DNA of 64,000 bases from Clarkia xantiana subsp. parviflora (GCA_036873135.1 JAPTYO010000002.1:17696452-17760451); one strand, 5' to 3'. Positions 1-10,640 are shown, counted from the stretch's first letter. Translations and numbers: made by a program. Notes: generated by a model from the sequence alone, not told the origin.

Positions 1-314
1 CATTAATTCGACCGAAATTTTTATTGCTCGGGGCCTAAGAAATTAAAATATTTACTTTGTAATTTCATGGTAGGTTAAGCCAAACAAAAATTTAGGGTTT
101 GTGGCCAAATTTCAAGATCAAATTTTATAAGATCAATAATCAAATGTTAAATTTGATAAATGTCAACTTTTCTGGAAAAATCATGAACATCAGTTTTAAC
201 AAAAATACTCAATTTCATGAATATCGGTTTTACTAAAACCATCAGTTTTACTAAAAAATTTAAGAACACCGCTTTATCAAAATTATGAACTCCCTAACAT
301 AAGTTCTGATACCA
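1..314 (-). mobile_element. 5' internal part of an LTR retroelement, cut by the window edge
   Basis: Read on the minus strand, this stretch follows an LTR that ends in CCTACA. At 302-313 the minus strand reads TGGTATCAGAAC, which matches the start of the primer-binding site complementary to plant initiator methionine tRNA (usual form TGGTATCAGAGC), one base after the LTR end. The rest, read toward base 1, is AT-rich leader without coding capacity and aligns by eye with the leader at 1569-1900 on the plus strand. No gag or pol is visible, so this could be a non-coding (LARD/TRIM-like) element or simply the 5' leader of a larger one lying outside the window. Confidence 0.65.
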
Positions 315-683
315 CTGTAGGATAATAGGGGATAAATACTACGGAAATATACATATTTCATGCTCTGTAAACAAATTACGCAGCGGAGTATAGGGCACAT
401 ACCTACAATGCTTTCCGTAGACCCAATATCTTCTAGGGGAGTTCTAGATCCGCCTGACGGTTCCCGTAAGGATTCTGGTTAAGGAATACCTACGCGGATT
501 AGTCTCCACAGCAAAGCCTCTTGTCGATTCTTTAACAGGGATGGATCTCCGGGGTAATCGCTTGAAGCAATTTGGCACCTTCTTGGTCTCTAGAGAGGTT
601 CGGCCGAAACACCTTGTGTATAGGGAGGGGGGATTTCTTTTTGTCTCACCACAAAGGAAGAAAGTGATTAACCTTAAATTATA
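315..683 (-). mobile_element. LTR, minus orientation, upstream third missing
   Basis: The minus strand aligns by eye with the solo LTR at 60218-60596: shared blocks include the GCCGAACC run, ATCCATCCC, GAGGCTTTG and the CTGCGTAA block close to the 3' end, and both end in CCTACA. The copy lacks about the first 220 bases (U3 with the TATA region) that the other copies have. It stops where the foldback sequence starting GGGAATAACACC begins. The PBS follows directly, so this is the 5' LTR of a minus-oriented element. Confidence 0.6.
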
Positions 684-983
684 GGGAATAACACCTAAAA
701 ACTGTCCCAATTTTGACCTATGTGTCAGTTTGGTGTCTGAGGTTGAAATTCAATGTCCCAATTTTCATATGTGTTGCTATTTGGTGTTAAGTTAACGGAA
801 TCTGGTCACGTGAGGGTCACGTGGGTGAAAATTTTTCAAAATTCCAAAAATACCCCCTGACCAGAATTAGGATTTCGCACGATTGCGACCAAACCCTGCC
901 CGATTCCGGCCGGCCAAACCCACCCCGATTCCGGCCGATTACGGCCAAACCCATCCCGATTCCGGTCGATTACGGCCTATTCC
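684..983 (+). mobile_element. Half of a MULE-type foldback element
   Basis: The left terminus reads GGGAATAACACCTAAAAAC and runs into phrases typical of the other foldbacks in this window (CTGTCCCAATTTT, GGTCACGTG, CCAAAAATACCCC). It then passes into a GC-rich degenerate tandem built on GATTCCGGCCGATTACGG (about 897-980). No matching right arm is present: the LTR at 984 starts abruptly. I infer a Mutator-like foldback inserted in the LTR at 315-683 and later split by the LTR element at 984. Confidence 0.45.
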
Positions 984-1568
984 TGTTAGCATTTGGGTTA
1001 TGGGCCGCCGTAATTGGTAGCGCATTAATTAAACGCCATTAACCTAAGAAATTAGGAATGGGTCATATTAGGGATTTAGGGCTAGGCCTAAAATCCCATG
1101 TGACATGGGAGGCCCAAAATTGGGCCTCCCACATACTTGGGTTCGGCGCCGACCTAGAGGAGTAAGGAGGTGGGATTTTCACACCTCCACTCCTATATAT
1201 AAGGACCTTGGTGTGACTTCTTAAGTAGTGTTAATTTATCCTCCCAAGTGTTGAGATTAAAACCCTTCCCCTAATCCCTAACCTAGGCCGGCCGAACCTC
1301 ACACCAAGGAGGTGCCTAAATTGCGACGAGCAATTTACTCCAAGTAGATCCATCCCGCGAGAATCGAAGGAGGCTTTGTTGTGAAGATCACACCGCGTAG
1401 GGCTTCTCTAACAGGAACCTCTACGGGGTACCGGTCGGTGGATCGAGAACTCCCCTTGAATATTTTGGGCTGCAAGAAAGGTTTAAGGTATGTGCACTAT
1501 CTCCGTTGCGTAACTATTTACCTAGCACGTACCTAGGGTTTCTTCTTGCATGATTAATCACCATAACA
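984..1568 (+). mobile_element. LTR, plus orientation
   Basis: Begins TGTTAGCATTTGGG and ends CCATAACA, so it has the TG...CA ends of an LTR and is about 585 bp. It aligns over its length with the LTR at 59994-60596, including the ATGGGCC/ATGGACC block at the start, a TATA-like TATATATAAGG near 1194 and the GGTATGTG...TTGCGTAA block near the end. It is followed at 1570 by TGGCATTAGATC, a mutated form of the initiator-Met primer site seen at 302-313. It is therefore a 5' LTR, and the two LTR elements at the left edge point away from each other. Confidence 0.6.
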
Positions 1569-2066
1569 GTGGCATTAGATCCTGTGTAGGGAGTTTGTAT
1601 TTTGATAAAATTAGTGTTCTTGGATTTTCTTGGATAGTGCCGAACCGAATTTTAAAAGCTTATGTTCAAAGTTTTAAAATTTTCGATTTTTTGGGTAACA
1701 CCAAATGTTGGCCGAGATTTCGTGATATTCAAAGTAAAACTTGATGTTCATGATATTAAAGAAAAGCAAGACTTTTATCAAATTCAAACTTTAGATTCTT
1801 GATCTTAAAAAGTTTAATCTTGAAATTTGACCACAAATCCTAATTCCATGTTAGTTTCGGCCGAACCTTACTATAGGTGTTCAATGTGAAATTTTTTATT
1901 TCTTAGTCCACAAGTAACCTAGTTTTGTCCGAAATTTCCAAAAATATACCCTATATGTTTCGGCTGAGATTTACATGTTGCTAAAATTAGGACAATATTC
2001 ACAAGATAATTGTGTATATTTACTATTAATATATCTAGCATATTTTTATGTATATAGATAATATTG

Positions 2067-2118
<52 letters not shown>

Positions 2119-2860
2119 AAATATTGGACAATATTTATTTATTGATAATTACTTAGAGGCCAATGTAAGTTTTTAGTGGACTTTTAAAACTCTACTTGGC
2201 CCACAAGTAATTATTCGGACCGAACCCAATGGGTTATGGACTGGTCCAATTTTAGAACATCCGGGTCGGGCAACCTACCCGGAGCACCAAATAAACCGAA
2301 CCGGAACGAACGGGTTACACCGAACCGAACCAGACCGGTTTACGCGGGTAAGAACCGGAGCGGGTAAGAACCGGAGCGGGTCAAACGCCGGGTTTTCTCA
2401 ATTGGTCCGACCCATTCGGGTCGGGTTGGACCGGGGCAACTAATATGGGTCAAACCGACCCAGTTTGAGTGACGAACCGAACCGAATCCTATTTTGAATC
2501 GAACCGGTCCGGGCGAACCGTTTTACCAAACCGGTCCGGGCGAACCGTTTTACCGAACCGGACCGGTCCGAACTAGTCTGAACCGAACCGAATTTTTTTC
2601 AAACTGAACCGATTTTATTAATTTGAAATAGGATGGTCAAATTTTTAAATCCAAATGTTTCGAACTTTAAATTACCTACACAGTGCTCACAAGTTTAAAT
2701 TATTCGCGATTTAATTAAACCTTATTTATGCCTAGTTTCGATTCTGGGGATTTTGGGGCTGAATCATTTAGTGGGTTGAATTGCAACTGTTATTTAATTG
2801 ATATTATTGCATGATTAGAACTGTCGTCTTGATTATGTCAACCTAGCTGGATTATGCATA
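1569..2860 (+). mobile_element. Non-coding internal region of the LTR element, with GC-rich and microsatellite tracts
   Basis: Bases 1569-1920 align with the leader of the minus-strand copy (reverse complement of 1-304), for example GGGAGTTTGTATTTTGATAAA and the CTTGAAATTTG(A/G)CCACAAA block. Further on there is an (AT)n-(GT)n microsatellite at about 2070-2115 and a GC-rich tract at 2260-2600 built from degenerate ACCGAACCGG words, with a 25-bp unit repeated at about 2503-2552. No conserved ORF is visible and no 3' LTR was found before the MULE at 2861, so the right end of the element is undefined. Confidence 0.4.
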
Positions 2861-3468
2861 GGGTTAAAGGTACTTTTCATACCACATGTTTGACCGAATG
2901 TGGCTTTTAGTACTGGATGTTTAGTTTTGTATACTTTTGGTACCAAACGTTTGAAAAAATGTGGCTTTTGGTACATCCGTTATTGGCCGTTAGTTTTGAC
3001 CGTTAAATGACATGTGCAAGTCACGTTATCGACTCTAAACTTTTTTAATTTTGTTCAATTTAGTACCTCAAATATATTCATAACTTTTATTTTGTTTAAT
3101 TTAGTCCTAAAACTTCAAAATCGAACCCAATTGGGACCTATCCCATTTGGGTAAATTTGACCCAAATGGGGCTATGTCAATTGAATTCGATTGGTTTAAT
3201 TGGGTTCAATTTTGAAGTGTTATGACTAAGTTAAACAAAATAAAAGTTAGGAATATATTTGAGGAACTAAATTGAACAAAATTAAAAGTTTAGAGTCGAT
3301 CACGTGACTTGCACATATCATTTAACGGCCAAAACTAACGGCCAACTAACCGATGTACCAAAAACAAACTTTTTTCAAACGTTTGGTACTAAAAGTATAC
3401 AAAACTAAACATCCAGTACTAAAAGCCACATTCGGTCAAACATGTGGTATGAAAAGTACCTTTAACCC
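2861..3468. mobile_element. MULE-type foldback, family A copy 1 (608 bp, 9-bp TSD)
   Basis: Starts GGGTTAAAGGTACTTTTCAT and ends with its reverse complement. The inverted arms continue inward for most of the element, including the phrases GACCGAATGTGGC and CAAACGTTTG. It is bounded by TTATGCATA at 2852-2860 and again at 3469-3477, an exact 9-bp duplication, the size made by Mutator-like transposases. It encodes nothing, so it must have been moved in trans. A sister copy lies at 39518-40126. Confidence 0.85.
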
Positions 3469-3590
3469 TTATGCATATTGTGGGCTGAGCTCTTGTTTTT
3501 CAATTAATGAGTTGCGTACTAGGATAGGCATGCTGTGATGGTTGCACTTGCCTAAGATTCATGTCTAGAAGTACGCATGATTAATTTATA

Positions 3591-4535
3591 GGTTCAATAA
3601 CCTGGGAGAGGTCTGAAGTTTGGCCCTTGTTAATTTGAGAGGTTTGAAGATTGAAATGGTGATAACTGAGGTCTGAAGTTTGGACTTGTAGATAATAGAG
3701 GTCTCCGTTAGTTTTTTCCGTTAAATCTGACGGAAGTTGGTCATGTGCATTGCATGTGACCAGAAATAAAATAAAATTCCAAAAATACCCTTCTTGCATC
3801 TCACATGATTGAATGAAAAGACGAAAATGCCCTTAAGGCCACCATCCAACTCCAGCCACCACCCACTCCGGCGACCACCACTCACAACTCCGACGACCGC
3901 CACCCAACACCGACGACCGCCACCACGGCTCAAATCGGAGCCACCGGCCCCGATTGGGCCCAAATCGGAGCCACAAAGCTCCGATCGGAGCTCGGTGGCT
4001 CCGATTTGGGGCCACAGAGCTCCAAATCGGAGCTCTGTGGCCCCAGATCGGAGCCACAGAGCTCCGATTTGGAGCTCTGTGGCCCCAAATCGGAGCCACC
4101 GAGCTTCGATCGGAGCTTTGTGGCTCCGATTTGGGCCCAATCGGGGCCGGTGGCTCCGATTTGGGCCCAATTGGGTCCGTGGTGGCGGTCGTCGGAGTTG
4201 GGTGGCGGTCGTCGGAGTTGTGAGTGGTGGTCGCCGGAGTGGGTGGTGGCCGGCCGGAGCCGTGGTGGTGGCCGGAGTTGGATTAGGTTTAAATTATGGA
4301 CAGGGGTATTTTTGTCATTTCATCTTTATATTAATTAAACTTTTTATTAATTCAAATATTACAAAAGGGTATTTTTGACATTTCACACGGTTCTGTTAAA
4401 TTTGACAGAAAATTTGGACGGAAAACCTAAAAATCACAAAGTCCAAACTTCAGACCTCAGTTATCACCATTTCAATCTTCAGACCTCTCAAATTAACAAG
4501 GGCCAAACTTCAGACCTCTCCCAGGTTATTGACCC
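3591..4535. mobile_element. MULE-type foldback with GC-rich palindromic core (945 bp, 9-bp TSD)
   Basis: Left end GGTTCAATAACCTGGGAGAG pairs with right end CTCTCCCAGGTTATTGACCC. Both are flanked by TAATTTATA (3582-3590 and 4536-4544), an exact 9-bp TSD. The arms of about 200 bp are AT-rich. The middle (about 3900-4270) is GC-rich and made of alternating CCGATTTGGAGC / GCTCCGATTTGGGG words that form many nested palindromes, flanked by GGTGGCGGTCGTCGGAG-type repeats in inverse orientation. Open frames of 88-189 codons across the core occur in several frames on both strands because the sequence is repetitive, and are not taken as genes. Confidence 0.85.
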
Positions 4536-4555
4536 TAATTTATAACATGAATTGC

Positions 4556-4939
4556 AAATCAGCCCCAAATTTTTTTAAAACGGAAATCAGTCATGTGATC
4601 CACTCTAAACTTTCAATTTTGTTCAAATTTGGGGGAATTGACCAATTGAACTAGGTTTTGGTGTCAATTCCCCCAAATTTGACCCATTAAACCTAGTTCA
4701 GTTCGCCCAAATGAACTAGGTTTAGGGTGTCAATTCCCCCAAATTTGAACAAAATTGAAAGTTTAGGTTGGATCACGTGACTTGCACATGTCACTTAACG
4801 GGAAAAATGGACTGAAGGTAACGGTCGGACCAAAACTAGAAAAAACTGCAAACGTATGATACCAAAACTAGGTTAAAAAATATTATAGACCAAAACTCAA
4901 AAGTGGTCAACCATCATGGACCAAAAGACCTGTTAACTT
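4556..4939. mobile_element. Decayed foldback element, left terminus lost
   Basis: An internal inverted repeat is visible: CTCTAAACTTTCAATTTTG at 4601 against CAAAATTGAAAGTTTAGG at 4750, with a CCCCCAAATTTGA block repeated on both arms. The right side continues outward through GGATCACGTGACTTGCACAT and ACCAAAACTAGG to a CCAAAAGACC end next to a poly-T run. The matching outer left arm is missing. The wording resembles the MULE families elsewhere in the window, but no TSD could be found. Confidence 0.4.
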
Positions 4940-5275
4940 TTTTTTTTTTTTAATTGTGATGTTAACGACTAGTAGTTGAGGTACTAACAAGGTAATTTTC
5001 CCAAGAAAATGGAAATTGATAGGAATTCCGAGAATAGAGGTCCGCCATGTTCCAAACCAGTGGGGGTCAATAAATACCCTAAATGTTTGTAATAATTACC
5101 ACAGCTGCCATTAAGACACAATCGGAAGATCTTCAGTTTCGGAAATTGTATCATAGCTCCAAGAAAATATAAGCAAGGGTTAAATCGCTAGTATTTTAAA
5201 CAATGAGATACAGAGTATCGCCCAAGTAAAACGTAAGAGTGCGTTTTTAAATAAAAAGAGAATAGTTTGGGAAAC

Positions 5276-5283
5276 TATAAAAG
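5276..5283 (+). promoter_or_regulatory. Probable TATA box of the SAUR gene at 6612
   Basis: TATAAAAG stands alone in a GC-balanced stretch, about 245 bp upstream of the leader intron donor. A transcription start near 5305-5315 would give a first exon ending at 5525. Spacing and context fit; there is no expression evidence. Confidence 0.55.
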
Positions 5284-5525
5284 CGGCGCCGAGGAAATCG
5301 CTAATGGAAGGAATCAGACGCCATCAATGGAGGTGCTATAGATCGTCGTCTTAACAACTTCCCTTTCTCAACTCTTCAATTCTGATCCATTTAAACCCGT
5401 ATTTCTCCAGGATTTCTGCTACTCTCTCCCCACACTCCATATAGTTTTCTTCTACATTCTGCTCTGCAGCCTCCGATAACGGTTCTTCTGCGGCTCTGAT
5501 AATAGCTTGCCCTCGCATTATCCAG

Positions 5526-6601
5526 GTAATCCATTTGTTTCACTCTTGTTTCAATTTGCGGTGGAATTGGATTCCGATTAAGTGTAGTGGGATTACGATT
5601 TGAACAGATCAGGATCGGGATTAGCCAATTGGCAATATCTTACTGATTTAGTGGAGTTATAGAACTACTAGCAGTTAGTTTTCATTAAATCCAGTTCATG
5701 TATTGACTGATTATGGCATAGATGAGATTCTTCAATTCTTAGTGAATCGCGTGCAGATTTGGATTCTGGTTCCGTCAACTCGATGCTAATCTGCAACTGT
5801 CATGAAAAAGAACTAACTGATGTCGCTATCTCATTTTTCTGGATCTGTTAATTGGGGAAACCTCAGTCTGAACTCCCATGATTTTCTTCATTGTCCTGGA
5901 ATGACAAAGAGATCCAAAAATATGATGTGTAAAGCTAAATCGTTCTTTTTTGCAAATCATTTCGTTATGGCTTTGAGTTTCCCGGAGCTAGGCTAATTGT
6001 TTCCTAAGTTAGTTCTCTTCTCTCGATTGACTAGTGTGTTTCTTATTTGTACAACTATAGTTACTAAGTTTAAATTAGCTGACAGTCATGGTGCTAGAGA
6101 ACTTTCAAATATGAGTTCCTTTATGATATTATAATTTTGTTCTGCTTGTGTCATTCTTATGAATGCCAACTTAGCAATGAATTAAACTTAAATTATGATT
6201 TGAAAGTGTGTTACTTTTTATACTGATTATGGCAAAAAAAAAAAAAATCAAGAATGAGAGGAAATATATATGAAAAGAAACCGCATTGACCTGGGTAAAT
6301 CTTTAGTTTGTTACTCGTATGTTGTGGACATGTACATGTAGATCCACCTGTTTTGTCAATGCTCGTTTGCTGGTACTATCGAGGTAAATTCTAGGAAACT
6401 TTATATTGGCGTTGGTTTGTTACTAATGCATACCCACACCAGAAAATCAAACGGTGTAGAGATAGAAAATTTACAACAAATTCAGTAAAATAGTCAAACT
6501 GGATCGGTATCCTTATTTTCAAGCTCAAGCCATTTTTTATTTGTTGTTTTCTACTCTTGATCCGCTACATTAAATTTACTTGAATTCCTTTATTTTTGTA
6601 G
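5526..6601 (+). other. 5'-UTR intron of the SAUR gene
   Basis: The donor reads TCCAG|GTAATCC at 5525/5526 and the acceptor TTATTTTTGTAG|TACAAATC at 6601/6602, giving an intron of about 1,076 nt. Its T-rich composition matches plant introns, and the exon resumes ten bases before the first start codon. The intron explains why a TATA box and a leader-like sequence lie 1.3 kb from the CDS. Unspliced, the leader would contain many upstream ATGs. Confidence 0.6.
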
Positions 6602-6611
6602 TACAAATCAA

Positions 6612-7076
6612 ATGATGGATGACAATGAAAGCCCCAAACTGTCTGGAATTTGGCAGATCGTAAAGCTTAAAGAAATCATTCAAAAGTGGCAAGCAGTGAC
6701 ATTAGGCTTGAGGGAAGAAAGCTCACCTGATGAAGAGATCTCTCCTGATGCAGAAATCTCTCACGCAGGCATATCTCCAGCCATCAGCAGGAGATTAGCA
6801 GGTGCTGTGTGCTTTGACTCAGATGAAGATGGGTGTGCAAGCCCCGAGCCACCAGGGGGCGTCCCTCGAGGATACTTGGCAGTTTATGTGGGGCAAGAGC
6901 TTCGAAGATTTGTAATTCCAACAAGCTATCTCAGCCACCCACTTTTCAAGGTTTTGCTAGAAAAGGTTGAAGAGGAGTATGGATTTGATCAGAGTGGCGG
7001 CCTCACTATCCCTTGTGAAACCGAGACCTTCAAGTTTCTTCTGCAGTGCATGGAAAATCAGCGGAAGGATGCGTAA
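6612..7076 (+). CDS. SAUR: SAUR family auxin-responsive protein (154 aa)
   Basis: The protein belongs to the SMALL AUXIN UP RNA family, plant-specific proteins that promote cell expansion, in the best-studied members by inhibiting PP2C.D phosphatases and so activating plasma-membrane H+-ATPase. The SAUR domain is at about residues 88-150: [20 protein letters not shown], then [18 protein letters not shown] and a [10 protein letters not shown] end. The N-terminal extension (about 85 aa) carries the basic [10 protein letters not shown] helix typical of longer SAURs, then an acidic, Ser-rich linker containing three similar S-P/H-E-I-S words. Two in-frame ATGs stand together at 6612 and 6615; either may be used. 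The coding exon has no intron, but introns are predicted in both UTRs, which is unusual among SAURs. The gene sits alone with transposon remnants on both sides. Confidence 0.93.
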   Translation: MMDDNESPKLSGIWQIVKLKEIIQKWQAVTLGLREESSPDEEISPDAEISHAGISPAISRRLAGAVCFDSDEDGCASPEPPGGVPRGYLAVYVGQELRRFVIPTSYLSHPLFKVLLEKVEEEYGFDQSGGLTIPCETETFKFLLQCMENQRKDA

Positions 7077-7091
7077 CAACAAACTTATCAG

Positions 7092-7238
7092 GTAATTCCT
7101 TTTCCATAATAATTCTGATGTTCTTATGCATTTAGGAACAAATTTTAATTGTGGAACTGTTGGGCTAGATATCAGAGTTGTTTTTCGGATGCCATTGAGA
7201 GGCTGGCTAAATTCTTAGAAGTTTCTTTGATGTTGCAG
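7092..7238 (+). other. Possible 3'-UTR intron of the SAUR gene
   Basis: Sixteen bases past the stop codon the sequence reads TTATCAG|GTAATTCC, and TTTGATGTTGCAG|CTTAAT follows at 7238, giving a 147-nt GT-AG intron. A possible polyadenylation region with AAATAAATAAA lies at 7445-7455. The short open frame at 7149-7337 spans this boundary and is probably chance. Splicing here could make transcripts sensitive to nonsense-mediated decay, but the stop-to-junction distance is short. Confidence 0.4.
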
Positions 7239-7339
7239 CTTAATGTAAATGGTGGGGACGGGATCGTAAATTCAATCAAGAAGAGGGGTAGATCCGACTA
7301 TGTTAAGGTGCTCATTGTTTGTAATTCTGGGTGGTGATA

Positions 7340-8141
7340 GATTTTTTTTTTTTTTTCTGGTAGCTTCACTTCATTTGATGTTTTAAGGCGAATTAGAATG
7401 GGAAACTTCATGATTCTGCTCAGTCACTGCTGGAACTTTTGCAAAATAAATAAACAGTATGGATGAATTTTTTGTATTGTTTATAAATTTAGGGGAGACG
7501 TTTTTAGTACCTCAACTTTTTATGTGTGCACAGTTGGTACATTAACTTTGATTCCGTATAAGTGTCTAAATGGAAGTTGGTCATATAAGTACATCCTCAT
7601 AGGCATAGCTTAGCCAATGTTCGCACAATCATCTCATAACCGTTTAGAAGGTAAGACCACCCTTTGGGGTGTTTGCTGGCTTCCTTATGGAAGCCGGAAA
7701 ACGAAAGAATGTCCTTAAAGTCGGATAACAGAAGTAAGCCACTTATTTTTACTAGAAAACTTTTTTTTCCTAAGAAAAAAGAATGGGATAGTAATCTCTA
7801 GGTTAATTTGGCTGTAATGTTTGAGTTTTCATGTTCATTTGTAAGCACATTATACATTTGAAAAACCACTACAACATCTAAAAAAAATGGTTTTACTTAA
7901 GTCACTAAGAGGATTTGCACTCCTAACTGCAGAGCTAAGCAGTAGATGAGTAGTTATTTTCAACCCCTAGATCATTGTGCATCATTAATACACCCAACTT
8001 TCATATCCTGAAACACATTTTTTGATTTGACGTTAAAAGTTTTGCCTGATGTTTTTCAATTTTTACTCGGTCTATACTTCGTCTACGACGGTTTACCAGT
8101 GTAGTAAGGTTTAAATCATTTCCCAGATAATACATTTAGTT
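7340..8141. other. Intergenic, no gene seen
   Basis: Holds the probable 3' end of the SAUR transcript, a short AGTACCTCAACTTTTTATG stretch that resembles one arm of a foldback element (about 7505-7570), and otherwise AT-rich sequence without conserved frames. Confidence 0.4.
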
Positions 8142-9900
8142 TTTTTTTTTTTTTTTTTTGGTAAATATTAACAATCTATCAATAAATATTCAAAACATAA
8201 AATACTCCCTAAGAGGGATGTCTTTAGACTCAGTTATGCCTAAAATATCTTTAAACAATGGTCACTGTGATTGGCGATGAGATATATTATGTATGCATAA
8301 ACAATAATTATCTTCTTGGTTGACCACAAGCTTCACGATTGCATCCGCTACTCCATTCGCTTTTCGAAAGACATGACGAAATTTACATCTTCGGAAACTC
8401 CTCGTCACATTTCTGCAATCAACAATAATAGGTATAAGAATGCAGTTCTCAACTGAATCATCACAGATTAAATGATGGACTTCCAAAGCATCTGTTTCCA
8501 CATGAATGGAATCAATAAGGTTAGTTGAAGCGATGTTAAGTACATCCCGAAGGACCAACAATTCAGCAAGCAAACTGTTGGAAGTGCCCAATCTCCTGGA
8601 GTAATTTGTTACACATCTTCCCATGCATCCCTAATGATACCACCTGCACCGGGTAGCTTAGGTTTGTCCCTCACTGAACCATTAGTGTTCAGTTTTAGCC
8701 AACCTTTATGCGGAGGGTTCCAATTGACAAGAAATGTCTCATAAAGGTTGGGAGGGATTGGTTATATATTGATAGTGACAAATTCATTCACTTGGGAAAG
8801 AATAAATTGGTAGATATCAATAATAAGTGAGCGTTGATTGAAAAGCAGGGAGTCCTCTCTTCCATATGTTTCAAACTGTGAAGGACAATATAGTTGGACA
8901 ATCATAGCCAAATGTATGAAGACTCAGTGACCTGCAATTGAACTTTAGCCAGTCAAACAGTTGAAGTGAAAAGAAATCAAAAGAAGAGGTAGGATACTCA
9001 TAGTTGTCCATAAAACTTTTTTTGGACATTCACGAAGAATGTGGAGGGTGTCTTCCACGCCTACCGAATAGTGTGAGCAAAGAGGATCAACATTGCAACC
9101 TCTCTGTCAAAGTAAGAAGGCATAATAAATATGATCATGTGAACAAATCCAGAAAAAGTTTGGATCTTTGGAAGAGTTTTAATTTTCCAAAATCCAATTT
9201 AAATCAATATTATTATCCTCTAAATAAGTAATGTCGTTGTCGTGGATAATGGCTAAGTAGACTGAACCTACAGAAGGTTTTCCATTTGAGGATAATCTCC
9301 AGATGAGTTTATCATCAACTACATCTCCTTTATTGAAAGGTATGTGAAGAAGCTTATCAATCACCTTCTTAGGTAGGTCAAATGATATCGCCCTAAAGTT
9401 CTAGTTACCCTCCTCATCATTGAGTGAATTCACTCGTATGAAATGTTCATCCTAAGAGGACCATGAATCAATTGTCTAAGTGACAAATTTTCTATCCAAA
9501 TATCATTCCAAGCATAAATATTTTCACAATTTTCCACAACCCACCCCAAGCCCTTGGAAAGAGCTTGTGGCCAACAACTAAAGCCTTCCAAGTGCAAGAG
9601 TCATCACTCGGGTTGACTCTTTGTGGATTGAAATACTTATGCTTGATGATTTGTGCCCATGGAGCATTTGATTGAATTACTCTCCAAGCAAAGGAAGCTA
9701 AAAGAGCTTTATTTGTTTCCCAAGCTCTTTTAATTCCTAGCCCCCCAATGTCCTTTGATTTCGAAACAGTATCTCACTTAATGAGGTGCATCTTTCTCCT
9801 CTCCTTGGTGGAAGCCCACGGAAAATTCCTACCAATTATGTCAAGATCGTCACATATGGCTTTAGGAAAACAGGTACAATGCATGTAATAACTAGGAATC
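8142..9900 (-). pseudogene. 5'-truncated L1-type LINE (zinc-knuckle and RNase H end)
   Basis: The forward poly-T run at about 8142-8160 is the poly(A) tail of a minus-strand LINE. At 8624-8262 a 120-codon frame has the RNase H (RVT_3) look of plant LINEs: a LLAELLVLRDVL helix, HVETDALEV and the C-terminal HVFRKANGVAD motif. Upstream of it on the minus strand, interrupted by stops and frameshifts, come NFPWASTKERRKMHLIK, IGGLGIKRAWETNKALLA and AWRVI, the zf-RVT linker region found between reverse transcriptase and RNase H. The RT core is absent, so the copy was truncated at or near 9900. Functionless. Confidence 0.75.
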
Positions 9901-10640
9901 GTGGATATTGTGACAGTACGTACATCTAAGCTTTCTTGTCATTAGTCCTTACCACAAAAAAAAAAAAAAATGGTTGTGGCTACCTAAATTTTCTATATCG
10001 CCCCATTCTATTTATTCGCAGTGAAATTGGTTTACTTTAACAGAAATTATATGGATTCCGACTTTTGGAGACCGATGTATTCCAACTGTGTGGGAATATA
10101 TATATGACCCAAAAGTTGATAATAATTACATATGCTGCCATCGTGACACAGTCGGATGATGTCAGAATCCCAGAATCGGATTCTCTATCACTGCTCTTAC
10201 TTTAAATATTACTATGGCTAGACAGTAAGATTTGAATTATTTAAGACCTTGAAATACATTTTCTCGGTAATTTCACCCTTTAAGCATATCTTCGGTGCTA
10301 AGTATGTACCGAATTAGTTTTGCGTTTACTAATCGATATATATGATGGTTTTAAGGTTTTTTTTTTTTAAATGCAGAAACGTAAACACATGTCTTTGGTG
10401 ATGTTACACCTTTGAGTTTCAGGCTTTCAGCCGATTTATATGATGATGAAATAAGGTGGTGGTTCGCAGTCTGTAGTAAGAAATGCTTTATATATCTCAA
10501 TAAAAAATGATTTATATGATACTAGGATCAAGTATTTTGAACAAGAATGCAAACAAAATACATTTATTTGAAAACAGAACTCTAGGTAGTGATATTTAAA
10601 AATAAAATAAAACAATTACCTGACACGTAAAAGTCTACAC
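9901..10640. other. Intergenic, with a short segment like the SAUR upstream region
   Basis: No gene seen. Bases 10110-10160 (AATAATTACATATGCTGCCA followed by GTGACACAGTCGGATGAT) resemble 5091-5140 upstream of the SAUR TATA box (ATAATTACCACAGCTGCCAT then AAGACACAATCGGAAGAT). This suggests a small duplication of that flank. The rest is AT-rich. Confidence 0.35.

Noticed and set aside
3721..4378. Open frames of 88-189 codons on both strands with repeated GATELRFGALW / SEPQSSD words
   Set aside because: They are translations of a palindromic GC-rich repeat inside a MULE; all frames stay open and the peptides are mirror products.
7149..7337. 62-codon frame after the SAUR stop
   Set aside because: Crosses a likely 3'-UTR intron acceptor and has no recognisable domain.
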